A stretch of DNA of 64,000 nucleotides from JAICSD01 sp963836665 (GTDB taxonomy: Bacteria; Acidobacteriota; Vicinamibacteria; Vicinamibacterales; 2-12-FULL-66-21). The position numbers and the translations under genes were made by a program. The stretch covers positions 186,001 to 250,000 of the forward strand of contig CAWIKL010000004.1 of NCBI GenBank assembly GCA_963836665.1. Reading direction: 5' to 3'. How positions within the stretch are numbered: position 1 is the stretch's first letter; every line of letters begins with the position of its first letter. The notes below the pieces were generated by a model. That model was not told where the DNA came from. It saw nothing but the letters and a program-made list of their open reading frames with translations, and did no database searches. Positions 49,291 through 60,249 of the stretch are shown here, one piece after another.

Positions 49291-50274
49291 TCAACGATTC
49301 ACTCCGACTGTTGTCCCCGGAAAATAATGCGCCAGCACGCTGGTGACGCTGGCCCCGGCTCGTAGCCGCGCGATGGCTCCGGCTTGGCAGAGGCCGACGC
49401 CGTGACCGTATCCCTTGCCGGAAAAGACGAAGCCCTCGTGCGTCTTTCTGACGGTGAAGAGCGTGCTGCGGATCGACTTGACGCCAAGGGCACGCGTCAC
49501 GGCGTCCCGGAAGACCTCGCCGCGCACCACGAAGGTGCGCGTGCCGCCGAGGGTGATCAACTCGGCGCGCCCGGCGGCGTCGCGGCCGGCGACGTCGATC
49601 CGCTCGAGCCGCGCGCCGATCGCAGTGCGCGGGTCCGCGTTCAGCGCGACGCGGAGCGCGGCGGGGGAGGCCTCGAACGTCCAGTCGGTGTGCGCCGATT
49701 CCGCTGGGCCGCCGTCGCTGGCGCCGGCCAGATAGGGCGGCGCGGGGCCGCCCCAGACCGCGGCTGCGTCGCTCGTGTGCCCGCCACAGTCCGCGTGAAA
49801 GAGGGCGTGCGCCAGGGTGCCGTTGAACCAGAGCAGTTCCCCAGCCGTGCGCGCAACCGCGTCGCGAGCGACTGCGGCCCAGCGCGACGTGCCGAGGCGC
49901 GACGGCTCATAGAGCTGGCAGTGGGTCGTCGAGCAGAGATCGAACCCGTCGCCGGCATGCCGGCCGCGGTTCGAGAGCGCGTAGCTGCGCGCCAGCACCG
50001 CTTGCACCTCGAACACCCGCTCGGCAATCGGCCCGTCGGCGGGGTCGGGGTGCACTTCCGACAGCGCGGTTGCGGTGACGTAGTCCTCGAGCGCCACCTC
50101 GCGCACCACCATCCGCTCACCCTCGCGGACCTGGACGCGCAGCATCACCGGGCGCGCCATCGCCGACGGCGGCGGCGTCGCGACCGTGACCGGCCCGGGC
50201 ACGCACGCGCCCACGCCCATCAGCATGGCGAGTATTCCGACCACCGCGCGCCTGTCTCGCACCATCCGCACCAT
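49291..50274 (-). CDS. SpoIID/LytB-domain lipoprotein (amidase-enhancer type)
   Basis: 327 residues. Lipoprotein-like leader (GILAMLMGVGACVPG) with C at about 24, then the SpoIID domain: VREVALEDYVTATALSEVHP, QAVLARSYALSNRG, ALFHADCGGHTSDA (with the usual S-x-GG-x-T area), and VFSGKGYGHGVGLCQAGAI at the C-terminus. SpoIID-type enzymes are lytic transglycosylases that act on denuded glycan. It is divergent from the NtrC-like regulator with only a 34-bp gap. Confidence 0.9.
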   Translation of the reverse strand: MVRMVRDRRAVVGILAMLMGVGACVPGPVTVATPPPSAMARPVMLRVQVREGERMVVREVALEDYVTATALSEVHPDPADGPIAERVFEVQAVLARSYALSNRGRHAGDGFDLCSTTHCQLYEPSRLGTSRWAAVARDAVARTAGELLWFNGTLAHALFHADCGGHTSDAAAVWGGPAPPYLAGASDGGPAESAHTDWTFEASPAALRVALNADPRTAIGARLERIDVAGRDAAGRAELITLGGTRTFVVRGEVFRDAVTRALGVKSIRSTLFTVRKTHEGFVFSGKGYGHGVGLCQAGAIARLRAGASVTSVLAHYFPGTTVGVNR

Positions 50275-50308
50275 CTTATCGGCCGTTACCTGTCATAGAC
50301 TTAGCGCC

Positions 50309-51658
50309 GTGTCCCGCATTCTCGTGATCGATGACGACCAGGGCGTCCGCGACAGCATGACGCGCATGCTGCGCGGCGCCGGCTATTCGGTGGAGACCGC
50401 CGAGACCGGCGAACAAGGGCTAACGCTGGCGCAGGGCAACGCCTTCGACGTGATCCTGTCCGACATGCGGATGCCGGGTATCTCCGGCCTCGACGTGCTG
50501 CGCAAGCTGCGCAATCAGCGCATCGACGCCGCGTTCATCGTGATGACCGGTTTCGGCACGGTCGACACCGCGGTTCAGTCGATGAAGCTGGGCGCGGTCG
50601 ACTTCGTACAGAAGCCGTTCTTCCGCGACGAGTTGTTGCTGCGCGTCAAGTCGGTCGCCGATCGGCGCCAGCTGGCGCGCCAGGTCGATCTGCTGCAGCG
50701 GCAGGTGCGCTCGGCGCTGCCGCCGCTCGAGGCGCTGGTCGGCGACAGCGAGGCGATGCAGCGCGTCAAGGACATCATCGTCCGTGCCGCCGCGGCGCCC
50801 GGGACGGTGCTCATCACCGGCGAGACGGGGACGGGCAAGGAGATTGCGGCGCGCGCCATTCATGCCTTGAGCGCGCGCGCCGAGCGCGCCTTCGTCGCGC
50901 TCAACTGCGCCGCGTTGACCGACTCGCTGCTCGAAAACGAGCTGTTCGGCCACGCGCGCGGCGCGTTCACCGGCGCGGCGGCGGCGCGCGCCGGCCTGAT
51001 CGAGCATGCCAGCGGCGGCACGCTCTTCCTCGATGAGATCGGAACGATGCCGGCGGGCGTGCAGGCCAAGCTGCTGCGCGCGCTCGAGGCCGGGGAAGTG
51101 CGGCGCATCGGTGAGAATGAGCCGCGCCGCGTCGACGTGCGTTTCGTCGCCGCCACCAACGTCGACCTGCAGGCGGCGGTCGACGCCGGAGTCTTCCGCA
51201 GCGACCTCTACTACCGCCTCAACCTGCACCGCATCCACCTGCCGCCGCTGCGCGAGCGGCGCGGCGACGTCGAACAGCTGATCACATTTTTCCTGGCCGA
51301 GGTGGGAGCCCCGGCTGGCGTGACGGGGATCTCCGACGCGGCGCGCCAGGCGCTCGCCGCCTACGATTACCCGGGCAACGTCCGTCAGCTCGAGCACATC
51401 ATCCAGCGCGCGGTTGCCGTGGCGCGCGCGACGGTGCTGGAGCCGGACGACCTGCCGGAGGAGCTCTTCGCCTCGCGGCAGGTCGACGCGCAGGCCACCG
51501 CCGCCGACGGCACCGTCGCCGCCGCGCGCGAGCGCGCCGAACGCGAGATGATCGTGACGACGCTGGCGCGCAACAGCGGTGAGATGACCGCCACTGCGCG
51601 CGAGCTGCAGGTGAGCCGCACGACGCTGTGGCGGCTGATGAAGAAGCACCAGATCTGA
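50309..51658 (+). CDS. NtrC-type sigma-54 response regulator
   Basis: 449 residues. Receiver domain 3-117 with D52 (ILSDMRMPG) and K-containing QKPFFRD; AAA+ domain about 140-375 with GETGTGKE (Walker A), GAFTGA (sigma-54 contact), LFLDEIG (Walker B) and R-finger region RSDLYYRLN; a Fis-type HTH ends the protein (ELQVSRTTLWRLMKK). It binds an upstream enhancer and activates sigma-54 promoters when phosphorylated. GTG 50309 starts SRILVIDDD. It is followed by a palindrome and -24/-12-like site that may be its targets. Confidence 0.93.
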   Translation: MSRILVIDDDQGVRDSMTRMLRGAGYSVETAETGEQGLTLAQGNAFDVILSDMRMPGISGLDVLRKLRNQRIDAAFIVMTGFGTVDTAVQSMKLGAVDFVQKPFFRDELLLRVKSVADRRQLARQVDLLQRQVRSALPPLEALVGDSEAMQRVKDIIVRAAAAPGTVLITGETGTGKEIAARAIHALSARAERAFVALNCAALTDSLLENELFGHARGAFTGAAAARAGLIEHASGGTLFLDEIGTMPAGVQAKLLRALEAGEVRRIGENEPRRVDVRFVAATNVDLQAAVDAGVFRSDLYYRLNLHRIHLPPLRERRGDVEQLITFFLAEVGAPAGVTGISDAARQALAAYDYPGNVRQLEHIIQRAVAVARATVLEPDDLPEELFASRQVDAQATAADGTVAAARERAEREMIVTTLARNSGEMTATARELQVSRTTLWRLMKKHQI

Positions 51659-51666
51659 AACACGGG

Positions 51667-51686
51667 GCGTTTCACCATTGAAACGC
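51667..51686. promoter_or_regulatory. 20-bp palindrome, candidate enhancer site (gcgtttca-ccat-tgaaacgc)
   Basis: A perfect 8-bp inverted repeat with a 4-nt centre, starting 9 bp after the NtrC-like gene stop. It lies 71 bp upstream of the GG of the -24/-12-like site at 51757, the distance expected for a sigma-54 activator site. Because it follows a gene end it could also be a terminator, but no T-run follows. Confidence 0.55.
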
Positions 51687-51756
51687 TCCGCCCCCCGCCG
51701 CTGGCGCGCCCCGCGCTTTACAGCCTGTTTACCCGCGCGTGCGCCGTGTGCGGATG

Positions 51757-51772
51757 CGGCCCGCCTCTTGCT
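51757..51772 (+). promoter_or_regulatory. Sigma-54-type -24/-12 element before the sensor kinase gene
   Basis: cggcccgcctcttgct matches TGGCACG-N4-TTGCW in all but two positions, with the required GG-N10-GC spacing. The weak point is its closeness to ATG 51788 (16 bp), which would give a very short leader unless translation begins later. Confidence 0.5.
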
Positions 51773-51787
51773 CGGCATCGGGTCGAG

Positions 51788-54153
51788 ATGCCGGTACAGC
51801 CTCCCTCTCTTTTGATAATCGAAGACGATGCCAATCTGGTGGCGCTGCTGGCGCAGCATCCGGCTGCCGCCGCCTATGCCGTCACGATCGTGCCGACGCT
51901 GGCCGAGGCGGTGGCTGCGATCGCCCGCGACCGCTTCGACGTCGCGTTAGTCGATCTCGGTTTGGGCCGCGAATCCGGGCTCGACGTGATGCGCGCCATT
52001 CGCGCGCGCACGGGTGAAACCGAGATCGTCGTCGTCTCCGGCACGTCTTCGCTCGCCGCCGCGGTGGCGTCCTACGAACTGCGCGCGTTCTCCTTCATTG
52101 CCAAGCCGTTCGATCCCGATCAGGTCCTGGCCGCCGTGGCTCGCGCCATCGAGCACCGGCGCGTCATTCGCGCCGCCGAGCGGCTGGCATGGGAGCAGGC
52201 GCTGCTCAACGAGATCGGGGACGAACTGCGTAACCTGCTTGCGCCGGAGCAGCTCGTCGAGCGCCTGCTGCGGCGGTTGACGCGCGGGATGCGCGTCAGC
52301 CTGAGCGCGGCGCGGCTGCTCAACCGGGAGACCGGCGCCTATGATTTCCGCCTGCTCAGCGCGCCGCCGGAGCTGCAGCAGGCGTGGCTCGCGTCGGAGC
52401 CGCTGCTGCCGCGGCCGAGCGATCGCGTGCTCGCGACGCGGCGGCCGGTACGGATCGCCGACCTGCACGCCGCTTTGGCGCCGGAGCATCGCGCCGCCGT
52501 GCCGCTGCGCTCGGCGCTCAGCGTGCCGATGCTCGCCGGCGACGACTTGATCGGCGCGCTCAGCGTCGGCAGCGCCGATCCGGATCGCTTTACCGCCGAC
52601 GATCAGCGGCTGCTCTGCACGGTGGCGAACCAGGTGGCGGTCGCGGTGCAGAACGCGCGCCTGCACGCCTACATCCGCGCCGGCAAGCAGGAGTGGGAAG
52701 CGACCTTCGACGCCATCGGCGACGCGATCGCGGTGTTCGATCGCGGCGGACGCCTGTTGCGCGGCAACGCCGGCCTGGGAGCGCTGCTCGGGCGACCGGT
52801 CACGGCGCTACGTGGCCTGCGCTGCGACGAAGTCGGTCTCTGCAGCGCCCCGTTCCCGCGCTGCGCCGTCGGCGGCAGTGGGCGGAGCGGCCTGCGCGAG
52901 GACGTCACCCGCGGCGAGCAAATCTTCAGCGTCACCACCTGTCCCGTGCTCGAAGCGTCGGGCGGCGCGGCAATCGTGCAGATCGCCAAGAACGTGACTC
53001 GCGAGATCCAGAGCGCGCGACGGATGCAGCAGATGAGCGACGAACTCGCCGCCACCAATGGCCGCCTGGTCGCGACCGTCGAGCGCCTCAAGGCGACGCA
53101 GGCGCAGCTGCTCCAGGCCGAGAAGCTGTCGGCGATTGGCCAGCTCGTCGCCGGCGTCGCGCACGAGCTGAACAATCCCTTGACCAGCGTGATCGGCTAC
53201 GCCCAGCTCCTGCTCGAAGAGCTGCGCGAGGTCGGCGCCGGCGCACCGCCGCGGCCGAGCGAGCAGCTCGGGCAGGATCTGCGGCGCATCGCCGAGGAAT
53301 CCGAGCGCGCCGCACGGATCGTCCGTAACCTGCTGGCCTTCGCGCGCCGGCAGTCGGCGGCGCGCGCCGCGCAGGACGTCGCCGAGGTGATGAACCGCGT
53401 GCTCGCCTTGCGCGCCTACGAGTTCCGCCTCAACGCCGTCGAGCTGCACACCCAGTTCGATCCGGGTCTGCCGCCGGTCCTCGGCGACGGCGGACAGCTG
53501 CAGCAGGCGCTTCTCAACCTGTTGCTCAACGCCGAGCAGGCGATGCGCTCGCGCGCGGTGCGCCGCGTCCGTGTCGGCGCCCGCTACGTGCCGGAGGCGG
53601 ATGCCGTCGAGCTGTTCATCGCCGACACCGGCCACGGCATCGCCGACGAGAACCTGCGCCGTATCTTCGATCCGTTCTTCACGACGCGCGAAGTCGGTGA
53701 GGGGACCGGCCTCGGCCTCAGCATCTGCTACGGCATCGTCCGCGATCACGGTGGCCAGATCGCCGTCGAGAGCCGCGTCGGCCTCGGCACCACGTTCAAG
53801 CTCCTGCTGCCGGCGTGCGTCGCCGGTGAAGCGGAGGCGCTGCGCGTGCTCGTCGCGCATCACGACCCGACCGAGCGCGACTACGTCGCGGCCGCGTTGA
53901 CCGGGTGGGGCCACACCGTCACCAGCGCGGAGAGCGCCGACGACGCCTGCGCGCGGCTGGAGGGGGGTGGCTTCGACGTCGCCTTCCTCGACGCCGCCTT
54001 GGTCGGCGGCGATCGGCGCGCGCGCGCCGGGCGCGGCGGCGACGCCACGTTGGTGATTTCCATGACCGAAGCGGCGGAAGACGGCGGGGTCGCGCCTCCC
54101 TATGAGCTGGCGGCGTTGAAGGCGGCCCTGCGCGGGCAGGCAAAGGAGCACGT

Positions 54154-54157
<4 letters not shown>
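51788..54157 (+). CDS. Multidomain histidine kinase (REC-GAF-PAS-HisKA-HATPase-degenerate REC)
   Basis: 789 residues. Receiver 6-125 (LLIIEDDA, VALVDLGLG), a GAF domain about 150-300 (RVSLSAARLLNRETGAYDF; LSVPMLAGDDLIGALSVG), a PAS domain about 305-420 with four cysteines (RCDEVGLCSAPFPRC and VTTCPVL), HisKA with VAGVAHELNNPLTSVIGY, and an ATPase domain (LLLNAEQAMR; FIADTGHGI; GEGTGLGLSICYGI). The last ~105 residues look like a receiver (VLVAHHDPTERDYV, VAFLDAAL) that lacks the normal acidic pair and the conserved lysine. It is cytoplasmic. Stop overlaps the next gene (ATGA), so the second NtrC-like protein is its natural partner. Confidence 0.93.
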
Positions 54158-55584
<1,427 letters not shown>

Positions 55585-55602
55585 GGCGCACGCGTGTGCG
55601 CC
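55585..55602. promoter_or_regulatory. 18-bp GC palindrome ggcgcac-gcgt-gtgcgcc
   Basis: Starts 1 bp after the regulator's stop: 7-bp perfect arms with a 4-nt centre (55585-55602). It is immediately upstream of the sigma-54-like element. It may be a factor-binding site or a hairpin terminator; nothing distinguishes them here. Confidence 0.4.
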
Positions 55603-55603
55603 G

Positions 55604-55618
55604 TGGCGTGCCGTTTGC
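55604..55618 (+). promoter_or_regulatory. Sigma-54-type -24/-12 promoter before the HD-GYP gene
   Basis: tggcgtgccgtttgc matches TGGCACG-N4-TTGC with two mismatches and correct GG-N10-GC spacing. It lies 150 bp before ATG 55769. This would put the HD-GYP gene under control of one of the two NtrC-type regulators. Confidence 0.6.
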
Positions 55619-55714
55619 GCACAGCCGCCTCACCCGCCCGCGCGTTTTCAACAACTTACCCGTCGAGCTGGCTGGCGGTGCCTTTGCACCGTGCCCCGGC
55701 GCATGACGCCGCCC

Positions 55715-55768
55715 GATCAGATCACCCGATCACCCGATCACCAGATCACCCGATTCCCCGATTCCCCG
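55715..55768. repeat. Octameric tandem repeat running into the HD-GYP start codon
   Basis: gatca, then six 8-bp units in register: gatcaccc, gatcaccc, gatcacca, gatcaccc, gattcccc, gattcccc. The seventh unit would start g-ATG, so the start codon at 55769 stands in the repeat frame. No Shine-Dalgarno sequence is present. Confidence 0.88.
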
Positions 55769-56776
55769 ATGTCGGTGCTCGTCGTCGACGACGAAGACGG
55801 TATCCGCGAACTGATCGCTCGTTGGCTGACCGGCGGCGGCTACGACGTGCGGACGGCGGCGAACGCCAACGAGGCGCTCGAGCGCGTGCACGATCGCGCG
55901 CCCGCAGTCGCGCTGTGCGACATTCGCATGCCCGGTCGCGACGGGCTGTGGCTGGTCCATCACATCCGCCGCGAGGCGCCCGAGACCGCCGTGATCATGT
56001 CGACGGGCGTGCAGGATGTCGGCTCCGCGGTCACCAGCCTGCGCGAGGGGGTCGTCGATTACCTGACCAAGCCGTTCGGCCGCGAGCGCCTGCGTGAGTC
56101 CGTCCTGCGGGGCGTCGAGTGGCACAACGCGGCGGCCGACTCCCGGCGCTGGCGCGAGGTGCTCGACGAGGAGGTCGACCGGCGGCGGCAGCGCCTGGGC
56201 AACGCGCTGGCCGCGACCACCATCGACTGCGACGAGGCGCTCGATGCCCTGCTCGCGACGCTCACCCTGGCCGATAGCGACGCCTATGCCCATGCCTATC
56301 GCGTTGCCGCAATGGCGGCGAGCGTCGGCTGCGCGCTGGGGATGTCCGACGACGACATGGCTGCGCTCGAGCGCGCCGCGCTGCTGCACGATCTGGGTAA
56401 GCTGGCGATGCCGGATGCGGTCCTGCGCAAGCCGGCGCCGCTGACCGCGGAGGAGCGGGTCATCATCCGTCGGCACCCGACGATCGCCGCGGACCTGATC
56501 GGTGAGGTGCCGTACCTCTCGGCCGCGGCTGAACTGGTCCGCGACGCCTACGAGCGCGTCGACGGTCTCGGCTACCCGAACGGCGCGCGCGCGCTCGACG
56601 TCGCGCTTGGCGCCCGCATCATCGCGGTGGCCGACGCCTATGACGCGATGACGCGCCCCCGCGTCTTCCGCGACGCCATCTCGCCGCGCGAGGCCGTGCT
56701 CGAACTCGAGCGCTGCGCCGGCACCCAGTTCGACGACGCCGTCGTCGAAGTCTTCACCCGAATCGTGCAGATCTGA
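55769..56776 (+). CDS. Receiver-HD-GYP protein with altered metal site
   Basis: 335 residues. Receiver 1-118 (VLVVDDED, D51 in ALCDIRMPG, K near TKPFGRE) and HD-GYP about 150-335: AHAYRVAAMA, LLHDLGK, RRHPTIAADLI and RDAYERVDGLGYPNG. The DGxGYP loop is present but the two adjacent histidines normally seen before ER (HHER) are replaced by A-Y. It would bind or slowly cleave c-di-GMP at best. No ribosome-binding site precedes ATG 55769. It lies downstream of the NtrC-type regulators in one block and is likely controlled by the sigma-54-type site. Confidence 0.9.
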   Translation: MSVLVVDDEDGIRELIARWLTGGGYDVRTAANANEALERVHDRAPAVALCDIRMPGRDGLWLVHHIRREAPETAVIMSTGVQDVGSAVTSLREGVVDYLTKPFGRERLRESVLRGVEWHNAAADSRRWREVLDEEVDRRRQRLGNALAATTIDCDEALDALLATLTLADSDAYAHAYRVAAMAASVGCALGMSDDDMAALERAALLHDLGKLAMPDAVLRKPAPLTAEERVIIRRHPTIAADLIGEVPYLSAAAELVRDAYERVDGLGYPNGARALDVALGARIIAVADAYDAMTRPRVFRDAISPREAVLELERCAGTQFDDAVVEVFTRIVQI

Positions 56777-56856
56777 TCGGGGAATCGGGAAATCGGGGAA
56801 TCGGATAATCTGCATTTTCGATTACCCGATTTCCAAATTACCCGATTCCCCGATTA
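56775..56856. repeat. Octamer repeats in inverted arrangement (aatcgggg / gattaccc)
   Basis: Left: gatcgggg, aatcggga, aatcgggg, aatcggat (from 56775, overlapping the TGA at 56774-56776). Right: gattaccc, gatttcca, aattaccc, gattcccc (56820-56851) and a partial unit. The two sides are imperfect reverse complements and can form a stem. The block fills most of the 93 bp between the HD-GYP stop and the gatB start. Confidence 0.82.
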
Positions 56857-56869
56857 GAATCATGCCTTC

Positions 56870-58323
<1,454 letters not shown>

Positions 58324-58327
<4 letters not shown>

Positions 58328-58983
58328 TCGAGGCGCAGCACGTCTCCAAGATCTACAGCCGCGGCGTCTACGCGCTGCGCGACCTCTCGCTGCGCATCGA
58401 CAAAGGAGAGTTCGTCTTCCTGACCGGCCCGAGCGGCGCCGGCAAGTCGACGCTGTTGCGGCTGCTGCTGCGCCAGGACGTACCGAGCGAGGGGCGTCTC
58501 GTCGTCGGTGGCCGGGATCTCGCCAAGCTCTCCCTGCGCCAGATCCAGGCCTACCGGCGATCGCTCGGCTTCGTCTTCCAGGATTTCAAGCTGCTGCCCA
58601 CCAAGACCGTTCTCGAGAACGTGGCGTTCGTGCCACGCGTGCTCGGCATGGCCGCGACCCAACAGCAGCGGCGCACGTTCCAGGTGCTGAAGTGGGTCGG
58701 CCTGCAGCATCGCATGGCCGCGTTTCCGGTCGAGCTGTCGGGCGGCGAGCAGCAGCGCATCGCGATCGCGCGCGCCCTGGTCAACGATCCGGTCGTCATC
58801 CTCGCCGACGAGCCGACCGGCAACCTCGATCCCGATCTGTCGCTCGAGATCATGAACCTGTTCCGCGAGATCAACGCCAGGGGGACGACCGTGCTCGTCG
58901 CGACCCATGACCGCGAGCTGATCCGCCGCGTCGGGCGCCGCACGCTGACCATCGATCACGGCGCCGTCGTCGAGGTGGCGTAA
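58324..58983 (+). CDS. ftsE: Cell-division ABC ATPase FtsE
   Basis: 219 residues. VFLTGPSGAGKSTLLR (Walker A), LSGGEQQRIAIARAL (signature), VVILADEPTGNLDP (Walker B) and VATHDRELI. It starts IEAQHVSKIYSRGVYALRDL, typical of FtsE. With FtsX it controls peptidoglycan hydrolysis at the septum. GTG 58324 overlaps the gatB stop; its TAA overlaps the ftsX start (TAATG), so the pair is coupled. Confidence 0.95.
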
Positions 58984-59882
58984 TGCGCGCCTTCTCCTAT
59001 TTCTTTAGTGAGGCGGCCGAGAGCCTCTGGCGGAGCTGGCGCGCCGCGGTGCTGTCGATCCTTACGATCGCGGCCGGCCTGTTCGTGCTGGGCTTCTTCG
59101 TCATGGTCAACGCCAACCTGCAGCGCCTGGTGCGCAGCTGGACCGACGCGGCGGAGCTCGCCGTCTACCTGCGCGACGACGTCCCGCCGCCGCAGGTCTC
59201 GGCGCTCAAGGACATGATCGCCAGCAGCGGCCTCGCGTCCTCGCTGCAGTACGTCTCGAAAGACGACGCACGCCGTGAGTTCGCACGTGACTTCCCGGAC
59301 CTCGCCGCGGCGTCTGCGGCGCTTGACCACAATCCGTTTCCCGCCTCGTTCGAGGTCCGCCTCAACGCGCGCGCCCAGGACGCGACCGACGCCATTGACA
59401 ACATGGTGGCGGCGCTCGCCGCGATGGGCGGCGTGGCCGACGTGCGCTACGACAAGACGTGGATTGGGCGATTGAACGCCGCGGTGCAGGTCATCCGCGC
59501 CGCTGGCGTGATCATCATCGTCCTCCTCGCCGTCGCCAGCGCCATGACGGTGGCCAATGTCGTCCGTCTCGCGGCGCTGGCGCGGCGGGAGGAAATCGAA
59601 ATCATGCAGCTCGTCGGGGCGCCGTTCGCCTACATCCGCGGGCCGTTCATTGCCGAAGGCCTGCTCCAGGGAGGGATGGGAGCCATTGTGGCCGTGGTGG
59701 GCCTGTTGGTGACATTTGCGGCCATCCGCGCGCGCTACGGCGCCTTCATCGGCGACTCGATTGGGCTGTCCGGCGTCACCTTCGTGCCGACTCAAGTGTT
59801 GCTGCTGCTGGTAGTTGGCGGGATGGCGCTCGGCTGCCTGGGCGGTTTCGTCGTTGCGCGCGCCGTCCGCGGAGCCGTGTGA
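58983..59882 (+). CDS. ftsX: Cell-division permease FtsX
   Basis: 299 residues. Short cytosolic N-terminus (RAFSYFFSEAAESLWRSWRA), TM1 (VLSILTIAAGLFVLGFFVMV), periplasmic domain about 55-165 (AVYLRDDVPPPQVSALKD; AALAAMGGVADVRYDK), and three C-terminal helices ending with LLLLVVGGMALGCLGGFVVA. It should transmit the ATPase cycle of FtsE to a murein hydrolase activator. No activator gene (EnvC) is next to it. Confidence 0.94.
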   Translation: MRAFSYFFSEAAESLWRSWRAAVLSILTIAAGLFVLGFFVMVNANLQRLVRSWTDAAELAVYLRDDVPPPQVSALKDMIASSGLASSLQYVSKDDARREFARDFPDLAAASAALDHNPFPASFEVRLNARAQDATDAIDNMVAALAAMGGVADVRYDKTWIGRLNAAVQVIRAAGVIIIVLLAVASAMTVANVVRLAALARREEIEIMQLVGAPFAYIRGPFIAEGLLQGGMGAIVAVVGLLVTFAAIRARYGAFIGDSIGLSGVTFVPTQVLLLLVVGGMALGCLGGFVVARAVRGAV

Positions 59883-59889
59883 CATTTGT

Positions 59890-59919
59890 TTGACAACGGC
59901 CGCGAACCCGTCTTAGACT
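59890..59919 (+). promoter_or_regulatory. Sigma-70-type promoter (TTGACA - 18 bp - TAGACT)
   Basis: ttgaca at 59890-59895 and tagact at 59914-59919 with an 18-bp spacer. It would start transcription near 59926, ahead of the small gene at 59959 and the glycerate kinase. Confidence 0.55.
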
Positions 59920-59958
59920 CGAATTACCCAACCGAATATGTCCCACGCGAGGAGTCGC

Positions 59959-60249
59959 ATGGCACGCGTTCTCAGCCCGGATCGGGTTTCTGGCGTTCCT
60001 TTTCTCACCGACTTCTATCGTGAAGAATTCTTGAAGCACCGCCAGTGCCTGGCCCAACAGCGCGAGTACTACTCCGAGCGCGCCATTGCCGACGCCGATT
60101 GCGCCATTTGCAAAGTCCTCAGCGAGCTCGATCGCCTGTGCGCCAGCGACGACGCCGACGCGCTCATGAGCACGCTGCTGCGCAAGTTTGATGTCGTGAC
60201 CGGACTGTCGGCCCTGTCGGCTTGGACCGATCCCAAGAACTATCACTGA
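59959..60249 (+). CDS. Small conserved-looking hypothetical protein
   Basis: 96 residues from ATG 59959 (MARVLSPDRV); an ATG at 59938 would add seven. The shorter form is chosen because gcgaggag (59947-59954) lies 4 nt before it. The protein is helical: TDFYREEFLKHRQCLAQQRE, YYSERAIADADCAICKVLSE, LRKFDVVTGLSAL. Two cysteines (DCAIC) lie two residues apart. Function is unknown. It precedes the glycerate kinase gene directly. Confidence 0.65.
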   Translation: MARVLSPDRVSGVPFLTDFYREEFLKHRQCLAQQREYYSERAIADADCAICKVLSELDRLCASDDADALMSTLLRKFDVVTGLSALSAWTDPKNYH

